NCBI GenBank assembly: GCA_015039465.1
Contig: MU130540.1
Span: 262,865 to 326,864, forward strand
Source: Phlegmacium glaucopus
Lineage: Eukaryota > Basidiomycota > Agaricomycetes > Agaricales > Cortinariaceae
DNA length: 64,000 nucleotides
Reading direction: 5' to 3'
The position numbers were made by a program, and so were the translations under genes. The notes below the pieces were generated by a model that saw only the letters and a program-made list of their open reading frames with translations, was not told the DNA's origin and searched no databases. Of the stretch, positions 10,858-22,384 are shown one piece after another (position 1 is the stretch's first letter; each line of letters starts with the position of its first letter).

Positions 10858-13800
10858 TTGTGTCATTGGACATTTAGAGATGGGACATCTGTCCATGCGG
10901 AGCTGAGAGACGTTGAAATCAGTAAAATTCGAGCCGTATGCAACCAACAAAGTAGAACGAAATGGACGACAATCGCTTCACGGCAAAGATTGTACCAATT
11001 TATCTCTCTTTCAGATGAGGAAACCCAAGAGGAAATGCGGCTGAAGGCGCTGTCGTTGATGGATCTGGACAGTGTACCATGCATACAGCAATTTGGTCTT
11101 CCGAGCGCCAGACCTCCCAATAGCTCGACTGTCGGCTTGTCAGACAATCCATTCACGTTGAATGAAGAGAATGATACGTCACCTGCTTCCACTTCAAACA
11201 TCCGCAGAACTAAAAGGTATTTTCTAACCCATCCTCGCCGTGTTGTTAACGATCATTTACTGCATTGGTTTTGATCAGGAAGCGAAGTGTTGACGACACA
11301 CTCTCCTTTTTTGATGGGCAAAATATACATGAAGTTTTTCACCAATACTCAATCGCGAATCTTAAAGCAACCTGTCAGCAATTCATATCTGGCTTGTGGC
11401 CCAGAACGCGTACAGAAATATACCTGCTAATAAGTCAAGCAGCCACTCCTATCCAAGCACAGATTCGTACAATGGTCATGGATGCTATGCAATCTGGAGG
11501 TCGAATGTACTCTCGGAGGGCCAGACCTGCCAATCATGACGACTGCAATGTTCGAAGGATGGGTGAACGACCTGGACAAGATGAAAGTTTGAATGGAGAC
11601 ATTGTTGAAAAGCTATGTCAAAATCAGTTTATGAAAGTTCCTTCTAAAGAGGTGGTGAATGCAGCAGTAGCAGAGTTCATAGATCGTACTGGCAATGTCG
11701 CGCTGGCCACTGGAATTTGTGCCGTCTGCGCTCGTGAGACGGGATCGATGGAGTTATTGTTGCATCGTATTGACTCTTTTCCAAATCCTCATCGTCTGGA
11801 GCCTATGGGAACACATTCAAGTCATGACTTATTTAACAGAATGCTTCTTCATCCGCCTGGAGTCGAAAACGACGGAACCGCGCACATCTGTGTAGAGTGC
11901 CTCAGGGCCCTTAAGTCAAACAAGGTTCCAATGTTTGCACTTGCCAACGGATTGTGGATAGGCCAAATTCCACATGAATTAGCATATTTGACGCTTCCTG
12001 AACAAATTCTCATCGCAAAATATTTCCCCGCCGCATACATCATCAAACTTTATCCCAAGAAAGCAGGAGCTCGTCACTGGGATAAGCGTCAAATGTATAG
12101 TGGCCTGAGGGGGAACGTGTCGACATACCGTCTTGATCAATCGCAAATCACATCAATGGTTGATGGTTCGATTATGCCGCAGGCAGCAAAGGTGCTAGCT
12201 GCAACAATAGGGATAACATTCGTTGGACCAAAAAATCTTCCCGAGAGATCTTTGCCAAACATGTTCAGGGTCAGGAGACAACGCGTGAAGATGGCATTGG
12301 AGTGGCTAAAGGCAAATAATCCACTTTTCAAAGATATAACCATATCGGCGTCAAGACTTGCTCAATTGCCAGAGGACGACATACCTTATGAGTTATTAGC
12401 GACGGCAAAACTCTCTACAGATGTAAACACATTATACGCTGAACAAGATGGGTACATTCCATCTCAGGACACCAACGAAGATGAGCATGATGAGGATAAC
12501 GGAGGTATTTATTTTATTTTAAGGTTTGCAAGTTTCTGGGATTCAATTGTTCATAGGTATGGAATCTGAGCCGAGTGAAGATTCAGGTAAAAGTTTAAGC
12601 ATCATTCACTGAGAAAAAATTGGTGACTAACCTTTTTTTTTTTGTTTTTTTTTGTTTTTTTGGGAATTACTGAAATTTTGGTGTTGGCAATAGATAATGA
12701 CGATGAGGGACTACCCACGGAGCCTGCTGTCCTGGCACTATCACATCTTGGGGTTGTTGATATAGATGGCGTAGAAGTCACGGAATCGGAGCTTATGGCT
12801 CATGCGCTAGCAAACTGCTCCCAAGCTAGGCAGGAAGAAGACTATATGATTCGAAGGGGAAGTGCATTCGTGAATGAATACGCAAGAGTAGATCCTTTGA
12901 CGGGACAACGAAACGATGGAGGACCAAGCGATGCAAATCATTTGTTGGGATGTTTTCCTACACTTTTTCCGTATGGGCAGGGCGGATTTGAGATTGAACG
13001 TCCCGTAAACATGCCATATGAAGCTCATGTTCAATGGGCAATGCAATATGAAGACAGGCGTTTTAGGAAAGACCCCCATTTTCCCTTTCAAGTATTTGGC
13101 GTCTGCCAGAAAAGACAAGTTTGTCGAGCGTCAATCCTTCAAATGAAGAAGGGGTCCTACTTTCGATTTCAGAATGTTTTATCAACTATAACCGCAGGCG
13201 ATCTTACCAAAGCAAGCCAGGAAGAGACTCGAGGCGTTCCATTCTCCAATCCAGCTGTTCGAATCCTTCGGAGTCAATTAAGCGCTGTCAAAACCAAGGT
13301 ACAAGGATCAGATGAATCTCGCAACTCGATAAGAAGCAAAATTTGGGGGACTAACCTTCTACATAACCCTCCAAGTCTTTGGGTAACGATTAACCCTTCC
13401 GACACGCAGGATCCTATTGCACAAGTTTTGGCAGGTGCTGATATCAACCTGGATGCATTTTGTAAAACAGCGGGTCCGGACAGTATTGACAGAGCCGTGA
13501 ACATGGCATCCGACCCATATGCATCTGCGAAGTTCTTTCATCTGATGATCAATACGATTCTGGAGGTTTTGATTGGATTTTCAAAGCGATGGAATGGAAT
13601 TATTGTCAGAAGGGAAGGGATTTTTGGAGTAGTGAAAAGTTATGTGGGAACAGTGGAGGCACAAGGCAGGGGATCACTCCATCTGCACCTGTTGTTATGG
13701 CTAGCTGGAGCTCCGACAGCGAAGGAACTTAATGATGCGTTGACGAATGATGTCTTTCGCGAGAAAATAAAACGGTACATCAGAGAAACTATACGAGCTG

Positions 13801-16800
13801 ATCTGGATATGAAGGATGCTGCTGAGGTGGCGGCCATGGCTAAGGTTGATGCGGCATCTTATTCTCGACCTCTGGATCCACGAAAGCCAGCCGATGTTAG
13901 TGCCATGAAATTGACCGAATCCGGATTGGCACGCACCACACAGTTCCACAAATGTTCATATACCAACTGTCTGAAGATAGTGAAAGGTCGAGCGGTGTGT
14001 AAACGTCGAGCTCCATTCCCATTGGCACACGATGATTGGGTCGACAGCATGGGGGCCTGGGGGCCTAAGCGGCTGTGTGGGTTCTTAAACAACTGGAATC
14101 CTCCGTTGTTGATGACTGTGAGGGCAAATCACGACGTGAAGCTCATCATGAGTGGTAAAGAAACCAGTGTGTTGACATGGTACATTACCAATTATGCAAG
14201 TAAAAAACAACAACGTTCATCAAACGTGTCAGCCTTATTAGCAAAACGGGTGGCTTTCCATATGGTGGAAGAAAGGAGACGTAGGGATCTGACGGATGTC
14301 AACAAACGGTTAATTCAGCGGTGCGCAAACACACTCACACGAGACAGAGAGTTCAGTGGTCCGGAGATTATGAGTTATCTCATGGGCTGGGGGGATCGTT
14401 TTGAGTCACATCATTATGTTGCCATTTTTTCTGATGTGATTATATCTGCGTTGAAGGAAAGATTCCCTGGGTTGAGAAAGCCAAACCATTCGGAGTCGCT
14501 GCTTGAAGAAAGAGGAACATCGGATGCCAGCAACAACAATCGTACACATATAATCACTATGGAGTCGGGTGTTATTACCTTGAAGGACCAGTTGCATGAG
14601 TACATGTACCGCGGAGAAGAAATTATCGAAATGAGCATGCTTACATTCATACTCAACACATATGACGCAAAAGGTGAACAAGGTGACGATGGGCTGGGAG
14701 ATCAACAGGGCGGCGTCGAACCAGGCACGAGCACCATGGGAAGACGTCCCAATCGACGTGTTCCATATCGACAAGGGTTTGGTAAGGTTGGACGCAGCCG
14801 AGTTTTTCGAACGGAGGGACACGAAACACTACCACACATAGTAGGAAGTTGGTTCCCAAGGAATGACCGACCAAGAGAAAGAGAATTGTATTGTGCGAGT
14901 ATGCTTGTTCTTCTGATGCCTTGGAGCGATCTTTCAGACCTTAAAGCGGACACAGAGACTTTCGACCAAAGGTTTAATTGCTTCATTGCGGGCGCCACCA
15001 AAAAGACACATGACATTCTCGAGAACATCCAATATTATTACGAATGTTATGATGGCGCCAAAAGTCGACGGGAAGAGCAAGCTGAAGGGATGGAGAGAAC
15101 AATAGATTTCGAGGATGAAATGAGCACACAGGACGTTACCAATTCGCTTATACTCCAACCGGAAGTGATAGAAGTAACCGAAGATGATATTGAACTTGCA
15201 TATGAATCCAGAGGCACGATGAGAGAGCGTCTATATGCACAGGTCGCAATGAACATCGCAGTCGATTGCGGAATCTTCTCTGAAAACAAGGTGCAAACTG
15301 TTTTCCTGCCTGGCGCTGAGACCGCACAGACGGAGGATTTAAAGAAATTCCATGGGTGGGGGGAACAATTAAAGGCAGCGTCTAGAAGACAAGCTGAGGA
15401 GGGTGGGCCAGGACTTTTTGTGAATGATGACGGGCCAATGCCGACGTCAAGTTTTGTTGACGACCGTGCAGAGGGTGTTGAAAGGGACAATGATGATACC
15501 CTTCCAGACGAGTTAAATATTCGGCCCAAGAGGGAGCTACTAAACGAACACCAAAGGCGGGGACACAACATTATTGAACAACAGCTAAGAAGACGATTAG
15601 CAGGTGATCCATAATTTGATAATCTGTCAAAGCTCAAAGACTTACGAAATGATCAGGTGAAGAGCCACCACAGCTGCGGATGCTTGTGTTAGGACATGGA
15701 GGAACTGGAAAATCGATGGTTATAGGTGCCATTACAGAGACATTCAAGGCCTTGGGGTGTGAGGATAAACTCGCGAAATGCGGGACATCAGGAGTTGCAG
15801 CGGTGATAATCGGCGGCCAAACTTTTCATTCATGGGCAGGTATCCCAATTAATAACCCTCGAAAAGAAAACTGGGTAGATTCAAACAGTCAAACGATTCG
15901 GAAACGAAGGAAACAGAACATATGTGGTCGACAGTTTTTGATTACGGATGAGGTCTCCATGTGCACCAAACAACTGAAGTTCAGGGGCTCAGAGATTGTT
16001 TCAAGGGTTAGAGCAATGGAGGGGGTTGGGAGCTCTTCGGAATGCTTTGGAGGAATGGACACAGTCGACTTCGGGGACTTTCATCAATTCCCACCAGTTG
16101 GGAATGCAAGTGCGGCTTTGTATTGTGACAGGCCAGACACCGATGACGCCCATGCACTAAAAGGAAGATCAATTTTTTTGGAGTATGATAAGGTTGTTAT
16201 TTTGCGTGAACAGATGAGGGTTACAGATGAAGTGTGGACAGGAATCTTGAGCAGACTGAGGGTGGGCGAGTGCACTGAGGACGACATCAATGAAGTTCGG
16301 AAACTCGTTCTGACCAATACCGAATGCGACGTGCCTGACTTCACAATGGCTCCATGGTGCGATGCAACTTTGATTACGCCAAGGAATGCGGCGAAAGACA
16401 TGTGGAACTCAGCGGCTTTAGAAAGACACTGTCGTTCAACAGGAAATCGAAAATACATCATCTCAGCAGAGGACACTATGGTCGAAACGGGGGATACGCC
16501 GGACAGCAAGACGAGATTAGCATTGGCGGGCTTGAAAGATGAGGCAACTAAGAACTTAAAAAGACAGGTGGAGTTGTCGGTGGGCATGAAAGCAATGGTA
16601 ACTCTCAACATCGCAACAGAAGCTGACGTGGCAAATGGTACGCGGGGCACAGTGCATGGGATTGTATTGGATCCGAGAGAAGGCGCCACAACACCTGACG
16701 ATGATGGTTGTATTCATTTGCGCTATCCACCTTCTGTCGTCTACTTCAAACCCGATATGCAGACAGATATCTGCTTTGAAGGAATTCCCAAAGGCATCAT

Positions 16801-17170
16801 TCCCATCCTGCCCTCGATGGTCAGCTTCTCTATTGATGTTGACGGGAAAAAGATCAAGCTGGAAAGGAGGCAGATTGCTATTGTTCCCGGATATGCTTTC
16901 ACAGACTACAAGTCGCAGGGACAAACCATGGAGTGTGTGATAGTGGATATTTCAAGACCTCCTTCCGGGAAATTGTCACCTTTCAGCGTCTACGTAGCGC
17001 TTTCTAGGAGCAGAGGGCGGAAGACGATTCGTATTTTGAGAGACTTTGACCCAGCGTTGTTCATGCACCATCCGTCGGAGGACTTGAGGGTCGATATGGC
17101 CAGATTGGAACGCTTGGATGTGGAGACCAAGGCGATTTACGAGCAAACCATGCAGGAGATGACCCTCTGA
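10858..17170 (+). CDS. Helitron transposase (DUF6570 region, Rep HUH endonuclease, PIF1-like helicase)
   Basis: This is the rolling-circle transposase of a fungal Helitron, a nuclear DNA-nicking and unwinding enzyme. Exons are 10858-11216, 11279-12504, 12557-12586, 12694-15603 and 15657-17170. All joins are in phase and give roughly 2,010 aa without an internal stop. A DUF6570-like region lies at about residues 260-380 (CAVC...CVECLRALK...ALANGLWIG). The Helitron-like N domain starts near residue 600 (GCFPTLFPYGQGG). The HUH motif is SLHLHLLLWL near residue 867, and the two-tyrosine motif is WYITNYASK near 1033. The helicase has Walker A GHGGTGKS near 1520, DEVSM, GDFHQFPP, LREQMR, DYKSQGQT and YVALSRSRGR in order. 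The 5' start is uncertain: 10858 is the first codon of the open frame, not a proven ATG, and an upstream exon may exist. With all catalytic motifs present it looks potentially active. Confidence 0.88.
10858..17170 (+). mobile_element. Helitron (autonomous type), ends unresolved
   Basis: The element is defined by its complete Rep/helicase gene. Helitrons insert between A and T, start with TC and end in CTRR after a short hairpin, and make no target duplication. I could not fix either end. The span given is only the coding core, and the true element may include the unknown genes at 5.9-10.5 kb as cargo and the direct repeats at 17.3-18.1 kb. A weak 3'-end candidate is the hairpin at 18285-18304 followed by CTAA. 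Confidence 0.6.
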
Positions 17171-17265
17171 TAGACTATAACAAGTGAGAAATTAGCAAGT
17201 TTAAAACAGATGCGTTGAATGACACTCACCATTAGAGTTATTCTTTTGTCGAGGAAGGCGTACAA

Positions 17266-18120
17266 ATGGTACGAATCAGAAAGAGCATATGTTAACTGCG
17301 TGAAGGGACGATTGACAGATATATGACCATGAATGAAATGAAAAAGAAAATAAAGATAGGTTAGAGAACGTACATGATGGCTTCGACAACGGTCGTCAGA
17401 AAAGGATCATCACATGAATTCAGAGGAAGATAGATCATCGGGCTGAGGCGAACGTGCAAACAGTTGACGACATATGACAGAACCATGCTGAGACTGGAGT
17501 CATGTGATTTTTGAACCAGATGGTGAGGCAATAGGCGCTGGCAAATCAATAAAAGGTAATGGCTACGGAAACTGGCGAGTTTGAGTGCGTCGAGTATATT
17601 GTAGAATGGCCTCAAGTGAAGGTGGAGGATGACGAAGGGTGGCAGGTTGTCGTCGAATACGCGGAAGGTGGTCCTGAGGTACATTCAACCAGGTCTCAAA
17701 TTCGTTCGTCATGAAAGACGTAGTAATGGTACGAATTATACATGGCGTAGATTAACTGCGTGAAGGGAAGATTGAGGGATATATAACTGTGAATTAAATG
17801 TAAATAATAGGTTAGAGAACGTACATCAGAGTTTCGATGACGATCATCTGATAATGATTAATAAATCTAATCAGATGAAAAGAGATGAGCTGCATGAGGG
17901 GAAGGTGAACGCAATCGGCAACGCACAATGGAACCTGTCAAAGATTGACTGGAGTCTTACGATCTTCATGGTAAGACGATAGCCGCTGGCAAAACGGCAA
18001 AAGGTGACGGCTAGCGAACGTGCTGAGTTTGAGCACAACGTGTGAAGTGTAGAACGTGGAAGATGATGAGGGGGTTGGGGCTTGTCGAAGATGCAAGAAG
18101 TGCACGAGGTTTGTATTCGA
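17266..18120 (+). repeat. Two diverged ~460 bp direct repeats downstream of the Helitron gene
   Basis: Unit 1 starts near 17266 and unit 2 near 17726. Both contain atggtacgaat, then taactgcgtgaaggga, then ggttagagaacgtacat, then a ctggagtc...gctggcaaa...ggctagcg-like tail in the same order. They are clearly related but diverged. No ORF is shared, so they may be Helitron 3' subterminal sequence, a duplicated non-coding segment or a decayed gene. Confidence 0.6.
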
Positions 18121-18284
18121 CATCATTGAAAACGTGATTCGGTTCTCGTGACAAATAGTTCACGTGCGATGGGATGTTTCTTTTTCTTTACGATTCTTGG
18201 GTTTTTAATTGAAAAACAGAAAAAATTGTTGCACGAGCACATGCTTAAAGCTCTGGCCGTCATCCTTGAGTTCTAAAAACAAGG

Positions 18285-18307
18285 GCGTGCGCTTGCAGAC
18301 ACGCTAA
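18285..18307 (+). other. Short hairpin followed by CTAA, weak Helitron 3'-end candidate
   Basis: GCGTG at 18285-18289 pairs with CACGC at 18300-18304 around a 10-nt loop, and CTAA follows directly. Helitron 3' ends usually leave about ten bases between hairpin and CTRR, so this is only a candidate. Confidence 0.2.
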
Positions 18308-18610
18308 AAAAGACGTTTGAATGTACCCAAAAACAAATACAAACAGCTGTTTAACTTTCGGTGGTTTTAGTGAGTTCAGGCCACAACGAAAAAGTATTGT
18401 GTTTATTTGTGTTGAAACATGTCAAGGTAAAACAACAAATTTTGACATTAGACCCCGGAGAGACCTTGCTTTACAGCAAGGTGATATAGTTCTCTGTCAA
18501 CGCTCCTATCGCAAATACACATTATTACAAATGTACATTCCATTGTTTCTGGTAAACTAGCATTCACCTTGCTTTCCAGGTCTTCTATTTTCAATCAAGA
18601 AGAGTGCGCC

Positions 18611-18976
18611 ATGCAACCTGCGCCACCGTTGTACAAGAAACGTCAAGTCCGCGCTCAAGTCTTTGGCTTTCCAGTCACAGAAGAGGATCTTATCGCTTGG
18701 GCTGAAAAACATAATATCCGCGAAGGGAGGGAGAACCACATCAAGAGCGATGCCGCTTGGAAAGCCATCTGTGCAAGGCTGCCTCCTAATCACCGTCGTA
18801 TTGCAACTATTCGTGATGCAAGGCCTACTCGCTCGGTCTCGCTGTGTTTCATCATAGGAAGCAACTTGAATGCCAAAGACATGGAGCTCACCCAGGACGT
18901 CAAAGTCGTAAAATTGCTTTCTGACGCTGTCGACATGGACAAACACCCAGGATGGTTTTATATGTGTGAAGCGTAA
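18611..18976 (+). CDS. Orphan 121-aa protein, copy 1 of 3
   Basis: The ATG at 18611 follows a conserved leader (ctttccaggtcttctatttt...gtgcgcc). The ORF encodes MQPAPPLYKKRQVRAQVFGF and ends FYMCEA-stop at 18976, exactly 366 nt as in the other two copies. No domain is recognised. A central LPPNHRR and a PGWFYMC ending are shared by all copies. There is no signal peptide or membrane segment. The stop codon overlaps a GT donor-like gtaagtact, so a spliced longer form is possible. The nearby leader contains an acceptor-like ctttccag, so a 5' exon may exist. Divergence between copies without any indel suggests the frame is or was maintained. Confidence 0.5.
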   Translation: MQPAPPLYKKRQVRAQVFGFPVTEEDLIAWAEKHNIREGRENHIKSDAAWKAICARLPPNHRRIATIRDARPTRSVSLCFIIGSNLNAKDMELTQDVKVVKLLSDAVDMDKHPGWFYMCEA

Positions 18977-19248
18977 GTACTGGTGATGTGCTTTTGATGG
19001 TACGTTCTTTACATGCAACCCCTCCTTTGTGATACTGAGACTTTGTCACGAGTTTGTAAAGTGTCACAAAGGAATCACAATGCCACAAAGTATCAGTACT
19101 TTCCAATACATGTTCTTCCTGCTATAGTTTACTCTCAACACTCGTATCGCAAAAACGCATCATTACAAATGTACATTCTATCATTTCTGGTAAACTAGTG
19201 TTCACCTTGCTTTCCAGGTCCTCTATTTCCAATCAAGAAGAGTGTGCC

Positions 19249-19614
19249 ATGCAACCTGCACCACCGTTGTACAAGAAAGGTCAAGTCCGCTGCCAAGCCT
19301 TTGGCTTTCCAGTCAAGGAAGGGGATCTTGTCGCTTGGGCTGAAAAACATAACATCCGTGTAGGGAAAAAGAACTACATCAGGCGCGACGCTGCTTGGAG
19401 AGCTATCTGTTCGAGGCTGCCTCCTAATCACCGTCGTATTACAACCATTCGTGATGCAATGCCTAGTCGCTCGGCATCGCTGTGTTTCGTCGTAGGAACC
19501 AACTTGAATGACAAAGACATGGAGCTCACCCAGGACGTCGAACTCATAAAACTACTTTCTGACGCTATCGACATGGACAAATGCCCGGGATGGTTTTATA
19601 TGTGTGAAGTGTAA
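19249..19614 (+). CDS. Orphan 121-aa protein, copy 2 of 3
   Basis: This is the same length and start context as copy 1, with many substitutions and no frameshift (start MQPAPPLYKKGQVRCQAFGF, end FYMCEV-stop). Its 3' flank, about 130 bases including gtaagtactggtgatgtgc and ttgtgtagtaacaacgacg, is shared with copy 3. The duplicated unit is therefore about 640 bp (roughly 19,130-19,770) and larger than the ORF. The frame also stays open upstream to 19198, but the conserved ATG is preferred because all three copies share it. The function is unknown. Confidence 0.5.
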   Translation: MQPAPPLYKKGQVRCQAFGFPVKEGDLVAWAEKHNIRVGKKNYIRRDAAWRAICSRLPPNHRRITTIRDAMPSRSASLCFVVGTNLNDKDMELTQDVELIKLLSDAIDMDKCPGWFYMCEV

Positions 19615-19944
19615 GTACTGGTGATGTGCTTTGGATGGTACGTTCTTTACTTTGTGAACATACAACCCCTCTCACTCGAATTGTGTAGTAACAACGACGT
19701 TGGTCTGGTGTAACAGTAGTTTTAAAATGAACTGGGAATTGTTTACCCTCTATTCCATCTCCGTTGATGTAATTCTGAATAACTACGCATTTGCACTCCT
19801 CTGTCTAACAGAATCTTAAGGAACTTGATTGGCACATGGAGTTTTATATGGGCGATCCCTGGAATTGCCTACTGTCTAATATCGGCTTTAACTCGTAATC
19901 CAGTTTCCAAGGCGGAAGTGTGAGGGAAATGCTTGGAATGAGTC

Positions 19945-20865
19945 AACAGCCATTGCAGGTTTAGGTGTGTTTTCCTTTCCACACGACTTTCTGCCCATTT
20001 CTTCTCTTATTATCGTCACAGTGTCTATCCGCGCATATGGTGCTCAAGAGCCTTTCAAGATTGAATCACTACGTCAAAGTTTCGAGGATTTCCTTTAACC
20101 TTTACCGATGGATTAGTGTACGCATTGACGTTCATAGTGCCGCATTCACGGCAGCTCTCGCTTCATACCTCTTGGTTAACAGGTCCCTGAGTAGGCTTCT
20201 CTTTGGATATAGCCCTGGAATCCTGCACCCTGATATTGTTGCTTGTTAGAACCTACAACGAGTCAACGACTTTGAAGTCGGGGCGGGGAGGGAAGATATC
20301 ACAAAAGTTCAAGTATCGAGAAGACGACTGAATTGGTCTTGGCCTAGTCTGGAACGTATGCAAAATTATCTCCACATTGAACATGAACTGAAGCTAACCG
20401 AAGCAGGGATTTCCGCATTTTGATGGAAGGAGATGTCTATTATGACGGAATTCTGACTAACAAAATCAATCTCGATGCCCTGAGGTCAAGTATCGCTATT
20501 ATTCCACAAGTGATACCGCTTAGCCAACCAAACAAAAAAAAAGCCTGAGTTTCTGAGTGGTGAGTCATCAGCAGAATATTTTAGACAATTTACCTGAGCG
20601 TCTTATTCGTAGGAACTCTTCGTCGAAATCTGGATCCATTTGAACAAAATGACGATGCAACTTTGAATGACGCCTTGCACGCATCTGGGCTTTTCTCTCC
20701 CCAAACTGATGCGGATGAGGCATGCCTTCCTCTGGACAGTGATGTTGCAAGTGGTGCGAACAATCTTTCCGTAGGATAATGACGCGTTATCACTTTGGCT
20801 AGAGCTATTGTGCGCAACAGTAAACTTCTCATTGATGAGGGTGAGTCATTCGTTGTCTTGCAAAT
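19945..20865 (+). pseudogene. Scrambled relic of an ABCC array unit (TMD2 to NBD2)
   Basis: The sequence closely resembles the TMD2-NBD2 part of copies A-D (for example VSIRAYGAQ, then [16 protein letters not shown], then [13 protein letters not shown]) but is dead. The stretch between the pre-NBD2 linker and the post-Walker-A exon is fused by a deletion near 20,412 that removes Walker A. Several small indels disrupt TMD2 (near 20,050, 20,190 and 20,265). The ABC signature has become SVG-stop near 20,777, and the Walker B segment has lost three bases. Introns corresponding to those of the live copies are still visible. It shows that at least one more unit once existed between A and B. Confidence 0.88.
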
Positions 20866-20873
20866 CTTTTCGA

Positions 20874-20970
20874 TTCAAGTCCTCATCCCCAGAAAATTGG
20901 TCTCGCAAACAAGCCAGTCACTACACCCAACATGTCCGCCGAATTAACTCCAAGAATTCTCTTCGCAGAT
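20874..20970 (-). pseudogene. Fragment of the BTB gene 3' end attached to the ABC relic
   Basis: These ~97 bases match the antisense BTB gene at about 44,935-45,030 (tggtctcgcaaacaagccagt, then gccgaatta, then ccaagaattctctt). It directly abuts the ABC relic, as a deletion derivative of the array unit (ABC gene followed by antisense BTB tail) would. Confidence 0.75.
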
Positions 20971-21271
20971 TATATCTTACTATAAGTAACCAGTTTTTGC
21001 AACATGTATTGCTAATTTGATTTCAACATGATGCACGTTTTATTCAAGACAAAAACCGTTCGTCTGCAATCATTCAAGTTGGGAGTAGAGAACATTGTCC
21101 TGCCTTGGTGTCTTGAAGTTGTTAAGCTTTTGAGTACGATCACGTGGCATGGATAGTTGAACGTTCTCTCTGTCTCTCAACGCTCTTACAAATGTACATT
21201 CTATCGTTTCTGGTAAACTAGCGTTCACCTTACTTTCCAGGTCCTCTGTTTCCAATCAAGAAGAGTGCGCC

Positions 21272-21637
21272 ATGCAACCTGCACCACCGTTGTACAAGAA
21301 AGGTCAAGTCCGCTGCCAAGCCTTTGGCTTTCCAGTCACGGAAGACGATCTTCACACTTGGGCTGAAAAACATAATACCTGCGCAGGGAAAAAGGACAAT
21401 GTCAGGCGCCACGCTGCTTGGAGAGCCATCTGTTCGAGGCTGCCTCCTAATCACCGTCGTATTACAACCATTCGTGATGCAATGCCTAGTCGCTCGGTAT
21501 CGCTGTGTTTCGTCATAGGAAGCAACTTGAATGCCAAAGACATGGGGCTCACCCAGGACGTCGAACTCATAAAATTGCTTTCTGACGCTATCGACATGGG
21601 CAAACGCCCAGGATGGTTCTATATGTGTCAAGCGTAA
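21272..21637 (+). CDS. Orphan 121-aa protein, copy 3 of 3
   Basis: This is the third copy, 366 nt with no indel, from MQPAPPLYKKGQVRCQAFGF to FYMCQA-stop. The leader and the 3' flank are shared with copy 2 (about 21,180-21,800). It lies on the other side of the ABC/BTB relic from copy 2, so duplication of the orphan and insertion or decay of the ABC unit are interleaved events. The function is unknown. Confidence 0.5.
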   Translation: MQPAPPLYKKGQVRCQAFGFPVTEDDLHTWAEKHNTCAGKKDNVRRHAAWRAICSRLPPNHRRITTIRDAMPSRSVSLCFVIGSNLNAKDMGLTQDVELIKLLSDAIDMGKRPGWFYMCQA

Positions 21638-22384
21638 GTACTGGTGATGTGCTTTGGAATCCTGGTACGTTCTTTACTTTGTGAACACACAACCTCTTTA
21701 ACTCGAATTGTGTAGTAAGAACGACGTTGGTCTAGTATAACAGTAGTTTTAAATGAACTCGGAATCGTTTAGTACTCCATTCCATCTCCGTTGATGAGGC
21801 GCCACTCATTCAGGTCAATACCGTGACTGACAGCATACTGATCAGTCAAAAGTCAATCGAAATTGACTACTGCTAGTCAATAAATTTATAACTACAACTT
21901 TGCGGGATCAGTTACATGTGTTACTCTTGAAGGGCTTAAAAAACGTCGACGGGTTATGCGTGCGATCCGACATGATGACACAGTGATGACATGACATGTG
22001 GATTGGAATAATGAATAGAAGAGGATTATGACAGTCTAAATTGTCAGGGTGAATATCAGAAAGAAGTGTAGGTTTGATAAAGTTCTGATATTAGATCAGT
22101 GGTTATCGAACTTGTTTATCGCTTGATTCAGAACTTACCGGCTTGCCACTGGCTTCTTAATGGATAATAAATACATTGTAGTAAAATTGGAAAAATGGAC
22201 TTTTTTTGTCGACTCCTGCGACTGTGCAGAGATATCAATTTCCAGCGGAGAGGCGAAATCGTTCTTCCTGTTACGCGGAGTAGGAAAATTGACACCAATT
22301 TTGGAATGCCAAGTATGTAAGGGCTAGAAGCTATGTCACGGAATATATATCCCAGCCTGTTACTCCAGCAACGACATCCCAGCC
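21638..22384 (+). promoter_or_regulatory. Spacer and promoter of ABC copy B
   Basis: The first ~150 bases are the 3' flank of the orphan ORF. From about 22,140 the sequence resembles the upstream regions of copies C and D (tcgactcctgcgactgt, then atcaatttcc...cggag, then tagaagctatgtcacggaatatatat before the ATG). The latter contains a possible TATA-like atatatat about 45 bases before the start. Only the right arm (gttacgcggagtaggaa, about 22,271-22,287) of the fold-back seen upstream of C and D is present. Confidence 0.5.

Noticed and set aside
12807..15637. Many minus-strand ORFs opposite the Helitron exon
   Set aside because: They are shadows of a long constrained plus-strand coding exon; none has a motif or its own splice structure.
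18285..18307. Definite Helitron 3' terminus
   Set aside because: The hairpin is only 5 bp and CTAA follows without the usual gap, so it is listed only as a weak candidate.
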